From Pseudomonadota bacterium (GTDB taxonomy: Bacteria; Pseudomonadota; Alphaproteobacteria; Rhizobiales; Segnochrobactraceae), in the NCBI GenBank assembly GCA_023442215.1, contig JAEZMP010000265.1:1-6794 (forward strand): a stretch of 6,794 nt of DNA, in the 5' to 3' direction. Made by a program: the position numbers and the translations under genes. The notes beneath the pieces were generated by a model. It was given only the letters and a program-made list of their open reading frames with translations, was not told where the DNA came from and made no database searches. This document shows positions 1 to 5,806 of the stretch, one piece after another. Each line of letters opens with the position of its first letter. The first letter of the stretch is position 1.

Positions 1-1432
1 CGTCGTAATTGTAGCGACGCTGGACCATGGCGGGTTGTTGAGATGCGGCCGGGGGAACGGATGGCGCTACGACCGTCTGTGCTTCCATCCGGGAGTCGGC
101 TGTCATTGTCCGTTGCGCCGGCAGTCCGGACCGCCAGGCTTTCTTTCGGCGGACTGCGGCGTCTAGGCGGTAGTATTCCGTGGCGACCGAGACGACAAAG
201 CGTGCTGTTTCCGGGTTTCGGGGAATTCCTTCGGCATCATAGACAGCGCCAGGGCCGGCATTGTAGGCGCCGGCGACAAGCATCGGGTTTCCGAGATCCA
301 GCATGAGGTCAGTGAGAAAGCGGATGCCGCCACGGATGTTTTCGCTCGGGTCGCAGGGATTGCGGACGCCGTAGTCGGCGGCGGTCGCCGGCATGAGCTG
401 CATGATGCCGAGGGCACCGACAGGGCTGATCATATTCTGGCCGAAGCCCGACTCGGCGCGGGCGATCGCCTTGGCGAGAGCCACGTCAGCACCGAGAGAC
501 TGTGCGTGCATCTCGACGAGCGCCTCGACGGCTTGAGGCGGCAGCGGCGTCAAGCACAGGGATAGGTCGACCGCCCCCCAGGCGCTGCGGGCGACGCCGA
601 TCTTGGTCGAGATCTCCGACGGAAGCGGCGGGGGCGCGGGGGAGGGTCCTTCGGCGACCTGCGGGGGCGCGGCTTGAGCGGGCACGACGGATGGCGCCGG
701 TGCTAGGGGCGGTTGCGCAGCCGTGTTGGCCGGAGCGGCGCCGGCGCTGGTTGAGGGCTTCGGAAGAGGAAGGGTCACGACCGGAACGGTTGGCGCGGTC
801 TTTCGCGTCTCTTGGGGGCCGGACGCTGATCCCGCTGCGACAGCGCCGGCGAGCCCGGGAAATGTGTCGGCCGAGGAACCGCGCACGCGGGCGGCGGCGC
901 TAAGGATCGCGTCGGAGGTGACGGTGGACGCGATCTGCAGTGTTCCGTCGGGTTTGTCTCCGTTGTAGGCCGGCCATGACTGGAAGTCTCGTACGGTAGC
1001 GGTCGGGCTCGCCGTTCGCGCGAGTGACTTCGCCGCGGCTCCAGTGATGGCGCTTGCCGACAGTCCGCCAGATTGGATCTTCTCGAGTGCCTCGAACGCC
1101 TGCGAGGCCTTCCCAGGTTCCTCGGCGGTGGCGATCGCGACAATGACGTCGTCAGCCGGAATTGAGGCCGCCGCGCCGGGGGCTGCGACGGCCTCAAGAG
1201 GATGCAGGCTCGCCGGGTCGGAGGGGCCGGTCACATCACGGATCGCCTGATCCTCGCGCCTCGCGACCTGGGCGAGAGCGGGGGGATGAAGCAGGCTCCC
1301 CTTCCGGGAAGTGTGGATCGGCGTTTCTGCCTCGAAGGCAATACCGTCGGACGACCAGACCGCGCCGATGATCGACGTCGCCGTAAGCGCTGTCGCCGCG
1401 GCCGCGGAGGTGATGAGACGCTTCGGGGGCAT
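1..1432 (-). CDS. Lytic transglycosylase (SLT domain, PilT-R64/VirB1-like), 3' end cut by window edge
   Basis: A periplasmic murein-cleaving enzyme expected to open peptidoglycan for the pilus. The frame stays open for 477 codons from ATG 1432 to the left edge, so the C-terminus is missing. Residues 1-25 look like a signal peptide or anchor (KR followed by an Ala/Thr/Ile stretch). Residues 30-285 are Ala/Pro-rich with no recognised fold; about 213-273 is proline-rich and probably a flexible linker. The SLT domain spans about 295-420: catalytic Glu327 in RAESGFG, then GALGIMQLMPATA, ENIRGGIRFL and AGAYNAGPG, which are the family's landmark motifs in the right order. Cys293 and Cys360 are the only cysteines and could form a disulphide. 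After 420 comes a Gln/Pro-rich tail. The start follows a weak GGAA and no other in-frame start lies nearby. VirB1/PilT-type enzymes are commonly near 150-250 residues, so the extension is unusual. The gene lies 68 bases after pilS. The enzymatic class is certain; the pilus role rests on context. In R64 the equivalent gene is called pilT, a name that also denotes an unrelated ATPase, so no symbol is given. Confidence 0.93.
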   Translation of the reverse strand, partial: MPPKRLITSAAAATALTATSIIGAVWSSDGIAFEAETPIHTSRKGSLLHPPALAQVARREDQAIRDVTGPSDPASLHPLEAVAAPGAAASIPADDVIVAIATAEEPGKASQAFEALEKIQSGGLSASAITGAAAKSLARTASPTATVRDFQSWPAYNGDKPDGTLQIASTVTSDAILSAAARVRGSSADTFPGLAGAVAAGSASGPQETRKTAPTVPVVTLPLPKPSTSAGAAPANTAAQPPLAPAPSVVPAQAAPPQVAEGPSPAPPPLPSEISTKIGVARSAWGAVDLSLCLTPLPPQAVEALVEMHAQSLGADVALAKAIARAESGFGQNMISPVGALGIMQLMPATAADYGVRNPCDPSENIRGGIRFLTDLMLDLGNPMLVAGAYNAGPGAVYDAEGIPRNPETARFVVSVATEYYRLDAAVRRKKAWRSGLPAQRTMTADSRMEAQTVVAPSVPPAASQQPAMVQRRYNYD

Positions 1433-1500
1433 ACGCTTTCCATTCGGGAAGGTCGAGGGTGATGGACGGCTAAGTGCGGTTTCGTTGGAGCGGAACCGAG
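1433..1500. other. Intergenic gap pilS to transglycosylase
   Basis: These 68 bases lie between the pilS stop (TAG) and the transglycosylase ATG. On the minus strand they show only a weak GGAA just before the start. The best inverted repeat (GGTT...AACC) is four pairs long with no T-run, so no terminator is called. No convincing promoter is visible. Confidence 0.6.
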
Positions 1501-2016
1501 CTACATGAAGAGCCAACCAATGGAATTGGTGCTTGCGCTGCAGGCGGCGCGGGCGGCAGCGGGCGTCATGGGGACATCCGAGCCGCTCGTCGCCGACACA
1601 GCGGTGAGCGTCGGGCCGGCGCCGACCTTGATGGCGGTGCGGCCGAAGTCCTTGGTGGCCAGCTGCTGACAGGCGTTTTGCGGAATACCGGTCAGGATCA
1701 CCTGGAAGGCATCGCCATCGGTATTGACGGTGCCGGCCGCGAGCGAGACCGTGCCCTTGAAGGGATTGATGATCGCTGTGCCGGCGGTGTTCTTCATGCT
1801 TTTCGGGAGGGCCGTCAGAACGTCAGCGACAGCGATGTCGGTAAAGCTGCGGGCGGAGCTGTAGAGTTCCGTTACGGATTGCCGCACACTGCTGACCATA
1901 TTGACGGTGTCGTTGGTCAGCCGGCTGTCGTTGCCACTGGCGTAGGCCCAGAGTACGGCAAGACCGGCGAGCACCATCAGGATGGCCGCCAGGGCGTAAC
2001 CTCGCAATTCGGACAT
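1501..2016 (-). CDS. pilS: Type IVb pilin, PilS-like
   Basis: Likely the pilin subunit of the fibre, 171 residues. It begins with a short class III leader, MSELRG, with cleavage expected after Gly6 by a prepilin peptidase not encoded here. A hydrophobic helix follows at residues 7-26 (YALAAILMVL...). The body fits the PilS family: a helix with SVRQSVTELYSS at about 42-54, LTALPKSM at 67-74, INPFKGTVSLAAGT at 83-96, and two C-terminal cysteines, Cys116 (in IPQNACQQL) and Cys159 (in RAACSAS), positioned for the disulphide loop typical of type IVb pilins. The start is well supported by AAGGAG six bases upstream. Odd point: counting from the predicted mature residue Tyr7, position 5 is Ala rather than the near-universal Glu. 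It could therefore be a minor pilin, with the major one elsewhere, but its size and family features favour PilS. It lies 64 bases after the ATPase gene. Confidence 0.85.
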   Translation of the reverse strand: MSELRGYALAAILMVLAGLAVLWAYASGNDSRLTNDTVNMVSSVRQSVTELYSSARSFTDIAVADVLTALPKSMKNTAGTAIINPFKGTVSLAAGTVNTDGDAFQVILTGIPQNACQQLATKDFGRTAIKVGAGPTLTAVSATSGSDVPMTPAAARAACSASTNSIGWLFM

Positions 2017-2022
2017 TTCGAT

Positions 2023-2028
2023 CTCCTT
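2023..2028 (-). promoter_or_regulatory. Strong ribosome-binding site of pilS
   Basis: AAGGAG on the minus strand, six bases before the pilS ATG. It is the best Shine-Dalgarno match in the window, as expected for a structural subunit needed in large amounts, and it fixes the pilS start. Confidence 0.8.
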
Positions 2029-2080
2029 CTATGAGTGATTGTTCGGGATACGGTGGCAGCTTGAAGCGCTCGGTCAGTGT
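2029..2080. other. Intergenic gap ATPase to pilS
   Basis: This is the part of the 64-base gap upstream of the pilS ribosome-binding site. I see no hairpin with a T-run, no inverted repeat and no clear -35/-10 pair. A separate pilS promoter cannot be excluded, but nothing in the sequence supports one. Confidence 0.5.
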
Positions 2081-3178
2081 TCACAGGCCGTCATCGTCGG
2101 TGAGGGTTTGACCATCCAGCTTGTCGGTCCAGGACTCTTCCTCGATTGGCTGGGTGTTGTTTTCCCCCATCAGGGATCTGATACGCTGCTTGCTCTCCTT
2201 GTTGCGCAGATCACACAGCTGGCAGTCGATCCGGTTGCCGACGCGGCGCTGATGGATGATGAGCTGGGTGTGCTGAGCGATCTGTTCGCGGATATCGCGG
2301 CTGGCCGCTCCGCCGCAGAGGCGCGTCATCACGTCGAAGGTGTCCCTGACGCCGCCGGCGTGGAGCGTCGAGATGACAAGGTGGCCCGAGCCGGCGGCAC
2401 GAAGGGCTTGGCGGGCGATCTCCTCGTCGAGGATTTCGCCGAGGAACAGAATGCTCGGCCGGGTCCGCAGGGCGGTGCGAATACCCTGAGCCCATCCGCC
2501 TTGGTCTTCGGCTTCGGTCTGGTAGACGAAACCGTCGCCGTGGAAGCCTTGCAGTAGAAGCTCGCAGGGGTCCTCGACCGTGTATCCCACCGTACCGGTC
2601 GAGCGAACGTAGTGGCTGAACGTGGACGTCGCAGTCGTCGTCTTGCCGGCGCCGGTGGCGCCCGTCACGAGAATCAGACCAGAGGGATACTCAAGATTCT
2701 CGGCGATGGTGCTGAGACTGTGCTCGACGTCGGGATGCAACCGAAGTTCGGAGATCGGCGGAATTTCGAGGGAGATGCGTCGAACCGCGACGTGGAGCGC
2801 CTGGGTCGTGACCTTAGTCACCGTCAGTCGCAGCCGCATGCCATCGAATGTGATCGCGCTGTCATACCAGCGGGGCCGTTTCGTTGTCTTTGAGATGGCT
2901 TCGCCCCGGTTTTTGCGAACCTTGAGGATTTCGGCGCGCAGACGACCGTGGTTCTCGAACATCTCCGTCGGCAGCTTTGACAGCTGGCTGTAACGGATCG
3001 GGGTATCGGCGTCGACGTCGCGCGCCGCGCCCCAGTCGAGGCCGCCGCGTGCTTCGGCGACATACCTCGGTACGATCGTCTTCTGCGCACTGCTATCCGA
3101 ATGAGGAGCCTCCAATTCTAGGTGGTAGTCCGTAAAGGCGAGTTCGGAGAGGCTGGCCGGGATGTTCGACAGGGACAT
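2081..3178 (-). CDS. Secretion/pilus ATPase (GspE/PilT/DotB superfamily)
   Basis: A cytoplasmic hexameric ATPase that should power pilus extension or retraction through the PilR platform; 365 residues. Residues 1-165 form a divergent N-terminal domain with MRLRLTV and LHVAVRRI, resembling the FRVN and ALRRI stretches of PilT-like proteins. The core shows Walker A GATGAGKTT (173-181), an Asp box VEDP (201-204), Walker B ILFLGEI with Glu248, and a His box GHLVISTLHA with His273. These are in the family order and intact. Differences: the usual GEIRD reads GEILD, and a lone CxxC pair (Cys319, Cys322) sits near the end, before an acidic tail (337-365). The length matches PilT/DotB (about 345-380) better than R64 PilQ (over 500), which makes a retraction or DotB-like role possible. 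The four-cysteine zinc region of GspE/PilB is absent. A weak AGAG precedes the start, 26 bases after the upstream stop. It could be the only pilus ATPase, displaced from its usual place before pilR, or a second one. Confidence 0.93.
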   Translation of the reverse strand: MSLSNIPASLSELAFTDYHLELEAPHSDSSAQKTIVPRYVAEARGGLDWGAARDVDADTPIRYSQLSKLPTEMFENHGRLRAEILKVRKNRGEAISKTTKRPRWYDSAITFDGMRLRLTVTKVTTQALHVAVRRISLEIPPISELRLHPDVEHSLSTIAENLEYPSGLILVTGATGAGKTTTATSTFSHYVRSTGTVGYTVEDPCELLLQGFHGDGFVYQTEAEDQGGWAQGIRTALRTRPSILFLGEILDEEIARQALRAAGSGHLVISTLHAGGVRDTFDVMTRLCGGAASRDIREQIAQHTQLIIHQRRVGNRIDCQLCDLRNKESKQRIRSLMGENNTQPIEEESWTDKLDGQTLTDDDGL

Positions 3179-3204
3179 GGAGGCTCTCTTGGTGCGGTCG
3201 TGGA

Positions 3205-3921
3205 TCAGTGCTGCGGCGCGGCCGTGAGATCGAGGCCGGCTGTGCCGGCCGCCGTCCGGGCGCGCTCGACGTAGCTGCCGGTGTAGGCAGCGCCGGATGC
3301 ACCGACGAAGCGGGCGGAGCCGGCGCCGGTGCAGGTCGTGCAGCTCGCCTGCGTGTTGGAAGCGGTGACGCCGGTCGGAATGCGCGAATAGAGATCCGCG
3401 ATCTGGTTGGTGTGGGTGGTCACGGTCGTGCGCACGTTGCCGACCTGGGTGTAGAGGTCGGTGGTGCGGGTGTAGGCGTTGTTTGCGGTGGTCTGCGCGT
3501 TGGTGGCGGCGTTGGTTGCGGTCCAGGCCTGGTTATTGGCGGCGACGGCCCAGTTGTAGGCGTTATTCGCACTGTTCTGAGCGTTTGCAACGCCCGTATA
3601 GAGGTTCCCGACCTGATTATAGAGATCGGCGGTCCTGTTGTAGGTGTCCGTGATGCGCGCGTCGTGATTGTTGACCACGGTCCGGATGTTCTGGTCGGCG
3701 TTGTACAGAACATGGACATAGTTCTGCAGGCCGATCAGCGCCTGGAATGTGTTGCTCGGATCGACGATCGATCCGCTGCACGTCCAGTCCGGACACGGCC
3801 AGCTGCCGGGCAGGGTCTGCTGGGCTTCAGCCGTGACCGTTGCGGCCGCGAAGAAGGAAACGCCAACGGCGAAGGCGGCCGCATGGCGGGCGAAGAGGGC
3901 GCGCGCGCGCGATCTGGTCAT
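3205..3921 (-). CDS. Secreted Ala/Asn/Thr-rich coiled-coil protein, function unknown
   Basis: Not recognised as a named family; 238 residues. A clear Sec signal peptide has a basic start (MTRSRARALFAR), a hydrophobic core at about 14-30, and likely cleavage after AEA33. A CxxxxC pair (Cys43, Cys48) precedes SIVDPSNTFQALIGLQN, which loosely resembles the start of mature VirB5/TrbJ minor pilins; this is only a hint. From about 69 to 181 the chain follows heptads without a break. Larger residues (Ile, Val, Leu) occupy many core positions at both ends, and alanine occupies all of them from 114 to 149. Asn and Thr dominate the surface and charges are scarce, as in trimeric adhesin stalks and phage fibres. 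A CTTC pair (194-197) and an Ala/Gly-rich tail of about 40 residues follow. The ATG shares its A with the pilV stop (TGATG), and GGGAG lies six to seven bases upstream, so translation is probably coupled to PilV. I infer a PilV partner, pilus-tip or periplasmic stalk protein. Confidence 0.85.
   Translation of the reverse strand: MTRSRARALFARHAAAFAVGVSFFAAATVTAEAQQTLPGSWPCPDWTCSGSIVDPSNTFQALIGLQNYVHVLYNADQNIRTVVNNHDARITDTYNRTADLYNQVGNLYTGVANAQNSANNAYNWAVAANNQAWTATNAATNAQTTANNAYTRTTDLYTQVGNVRTTVTTHTNQIADLYSRIPTGVTASNTQASCTTCTGAGSARFVGASGAAYTGSYVERARTAAGTAGLDLTAAPQH
3379..3654 (-). repeat. Protein-level 28-residue (four-heptad) repeat in the coiled coil
   Basis: Residues 90-181 of the secreted protein repeat with a period of 28. 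Tyr recurs at 94, 122, 150 and 178; NAQNSANNAY (113-122) matches NAQTTANNAY (141-150); YNRTADLYNQVGN (94-106) matches YTRTTDLYTQVGN (150-162), 56 apart. HDARITDTY (86-94) parallels HTNQIADLY (170-178), 84 apart. All offsets are multiples of 28, which suggests growth by duplication of an 84-bp unit. Confidence 0.75.
3899..3911 (-). repeat. CG dinucleotide tract in the signal-peptide codons
   Basis: Six CG units plus one C in a row, covering codons 4-8 (Ser-Arg-Ala-Arg-Ala) of the secreted coiled-coil protein, directly after its start. A slip of one unit would shift the frame. The tract also encodes the positive n-region of the signal peptide, so composition alone may explain it. Confidence 0.7.
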
Positions 3922-5345
3922 CAGTTGCTCCCGTAGTAACAGGCGGTCTGAATGAGGGCGACGTTCTTCCAGGCGGGGTCGCGGGCCTGCTCCGCCGGCG
4001 TGCCGCTCGGGTAAGCCCAGGATTTCTTAGAAAGCCGGAAGAGCCAGGCCGACCCGAGGTCGGTGGCGTACATGGTCGACGCGATCGCCGTGGCGTCGAC
4101 CAGGGTGTTGAGATTGATCCCATTATAGGAATTGACGGTCGTCATCGTCTTGTTGAGGCCGACGCTGAAGCCCGACGACGTCAGCGTGACGTTCGAAACA
4201 ACCGGCACCGGGCTGTAGTTCACCGTCGCCGTCGTCGTCGCGTTCGGGGAGACGACGTCCATCGTGCCCACGGGCATTGCGAAGATGCGGGCGAGGTCCG
4301 TGCGGTTGGCCGAGCCGGCGCAGACCGGCTTGGGCACGACGGTATTGTCCTCAGCATAATAGGAGGCCGCGATCACAAGATCGGGCAACGCGTCGGCGAT
4401 CGTCATGCCGGCCGGGTAGTTTTTGCCGTTCGGCACGGACTGGGCGATCTGCGCGGAGATGTCGAAGGTGTCGGCCGACAAGGTCGCGAGCTTGGTGCGA
4501 TCATCCGGCCGCATGTAGTAGGTGTGGCCTGCATAGGTGTCTGCGGTCGCCGGCGTATCCGGTGCCACGTAGAGGTCGGCCGAGGCCGCGCCCGCTACCT
4601 CGAGGTCGGCCGCGACCTTCAGGGCTGCTTCGGCCGCGCTGATCTCACCGACATTGTCCAGATCGTTTCCGTTCACGTCGATCGACGCGTGCATGCGGTT
4701 CGATTCCGGATTGCCGGTGTCGGACCGCCAGAGCCATGGCCCGGCGATCGAGGTGCTCGAGGACATGACGTTGTAGGCGAGGTGTCCGACGGCCGGTGCG
4801 ATCGCGCCGGAGGTGTAGTCCCCCGCGGCGACCTGCCATCCACCCCGATAGCCCATCACCTGGCCGGTTGCGGCATTGCGGGCCATCATCGCGCCGCCGG
4901 CGGACCCGATGCCGTTAAGGGCCGCGCCCAGGAGAAGATCGTCGGCGGGCTGGCCGCCCGCCGTGATCACCATGCCTTCCGGCCTGCCGCCGGCGAGCCG
5001 GACGACGAGGTAGGTGCGCTGTCCGAGCCGGTTGGCATCGATGAAGCCGCTCGGGAGAAAGCCGGCTGACTGGACGGTCGGCAGGCCCGCGGGCGCCGCA
5101 GGCTGCGCGCCGCCGGCGGTGAGCCGGCCGATGGGGATCGCGACAGGGCCGGCCGCGGCGGCGGTGGTCAGCGCAGCTGAATTGGCGGTGATGTAGTCCG
5201 AGGCTGCCCGGCCGATCGTCACCATGCGCTCGGCCGTGGCTCGCCCCTGCTGCAGCGCCTGTGTCTGTGCGAGGCCCTGGTACGCTACCACGGACGCCAT
5301 CGTCATGAGCCCGAGCGACAGAGCGGTTTCCTGCAACGCGGCCAT
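3921..5345 (-). CDS. pilV: PilV-like minor pilin / pilus-tip adhesin
   Basis: In R64-type pili PilV is a minor pilin at the tip whose C-terminal part selects recipient cells. This 474-residue protein has the constant-region landmarks of the family: a hydrophobic N-terminal helix (about 7-27) with Glu6, a helix with RAASDYITAN (46-55), AGFLPSGF (94-101), a GGW turn (168-170), and SNRMHASIDVNGNDLDNV (216-233). From about 240 a variable C-terminal domain follows, with VPKPVC (Cys342) and a final TACYYGSN (Cys469); these are the only cysteines. The preceding gene's TGA lies in frame only one codon upstream (TGA TCC ATG), so no earlier start is possible and no leader of normal length exists. If Glu6 is the pilin Glu5, only the Met would be removed. 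I see no sfx-like inverted repeats or alternative 3' segments, so this appears to be a fixed tip and not a shufflon. It is coupled to its neighbours at both ends. Confidence 0.9.
   Translation of the reverse strand: MAALQETALSLGLMTMASVVAYQGLAQTQALQQGRATAERMVTIGRAASDYITANSAALTTAAAAGPVAIPIGRLTAGGAQPAAPAGLPTVQSAGFLPSGFIDANRLGQRTYLVVRLAGGRPEGMVITAGGQPADDLLLGAALNGIGSAGGAMMARNAATGQVMGYRGGWQVAAGDYTSGAIAPAVGHLAYNVMSSSTSIAGPWLWRSDTGNPESNRMHASIDVNGNDLDNVGEISAAEAALKVAADLEVAGAASADLYVAPDTPATADTYAGHTYYMRPDDRTKLATLSADTFDISAQIAQSVPNGKNYPAGMTIADALPDLVIAASYYAEDNTVVPKPVCAGSANRTDLARIFAMPVGTMDVVSPNATTTATVNYSPVPVVSNVTLTSSGFSVGLNKTMTTVNSYNGINLNTLVDATAIASTMYATDLGSAWLFRLSKKSWAYPSGTPAEQARDPAWKNVALIQTACYYGSN
3928..3932 (-). 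promoter_or_regulatory. Ribosome-binding site of the coiled-coil gene inside the pilV end
   Basis: GGGAG on the minus strand, within the last codons of pilV and six bases before the stop/start overlap. It supports the ATG whose A is shared with the pilV TGA. Confidence 0.65.
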
Positions 5346-5348
5346 GGA

Positions 5349-5804
5349 TCAGCCCGCCGAGACGAGAACGACGGCACCGTCAGGGATGCCGAGCGCAGGG
5401 TCGATGGAAATGGTGTAGGGCGGCACGACCGAGGCGGTCCCGGCGATCGCGATCGATGCGGCTCCGACAGCGATCCCTGTCGCGGCGTGATATCGACCGA
5501 GCTGCGCGCGGACCGGAAGCGGCGCCGATGCGGCGCCTGACAGGGCCGCCGGCGCCGTCGTCCAGCTGATGACGCGGTGGCCGTCATAGACGGCGGCCAT
5601 CGAAGCCGATCCGGAAAGGCCTTCAATCGCCCCGACCGCACAGCCGTCGCCGCAAAGCCGCTCGGCCGACGCCTGCAGCGCGACCAATGCGGACAGGGTG
5701 GTGTCGTCCGGCACCCTGAGCGCCGCCTCCTCGAGACGTGATTCCAGGGAGAGCATCGAGCCGATGACGGCGACGATCGCGAGCGGGAAGGCCATCCATC
5801 CCAT
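5349..5804 (-). CDS. pilM: PilM-like small membrane-anchored pilus protein
   Basis: A 151-residue protein with one N-terminal membrane helix (about 4-20, FPLAIVAVIGSM) and a periplasmic remainder. It fits PilM of R64/PAPI-1-type pili by length (about 145-150), topology, an Ala-rich helix after the membrane segment, and an ending DPALGIPDGAVVLV that resembles the 'P-x-x-IP-x-G-x-VV' end I recall for the family. PilM next to PilV also occurs in the PAPI-1 pilus cluster. Its exact role in assembly is not established. Cys51 and Cys55 (CGDGC) could form a disulphide. I chose ATG 5804 over an upstream in-frame ATG at 5876 because GGAGG sits six bases before it, it starts two bases after the pilR stop, and the longer version adds 24 Arg-rich residues that overlap pilR. 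The membrane anchor is certain; the PilM assignment is moderate. Confidence 0.62.
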   Translation of the reverse strand: MGWMAFPLAIVAVIGSMLSLESRLEEAALRVPDDTTLSALVALQASAERLCGDGCAVGAIEGLSGSASMAAVYDGHRVISWTTAPAALSGAASAPLPVRAQLGRYHAATGIAVGAASIAIAGTASVVPPYTISIDPALGIPDGAVVLVSAG

Positions 5805-5806
5805 GG

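Noticed and set aside
163..1443. Short minus- and plus-strand frames in the left region
   Set aside because: All are Arg/Pro-rich out-of-frame readings of the transglycosylase gene, whose frame is open from 1432 to the left edge and carries the full SLT motif set.
1433..1500. Terminator or attenuator between pilS and the transglycosylase
   Set aside because: The best stem is four pairs with a mismatch and has no T-run.
1474..2557. Two plus-strand frames of 186 and 172 codons
   Set aside because: They are antisense to pilS and to the ATPase gene, whose motifs are unmistakable. No motif or start signal supports them.
3208..3936. 242-codon plus-strand frame
   Set aside because: It is the antisense of the secreted coiled-coil gene. 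Its Gly/Val repeats simply mirror the Asn/Thr/Ala codons of the real repeat.
3840..5069. 409-codon plus-strand frame
   Set aside because: It lies antisense to pilV, is extremely Arg/Gly-rich with no domain, and has no ribosome-binding site. pilV carries clear family motifs on the other strand, so this is a GC-driven shadow.
3921..5345. Shufflon repeats in pilV
   Set aside because: No repeated inverted 19-bp-like elements or alternative segments were seen by eye in or after the gene.
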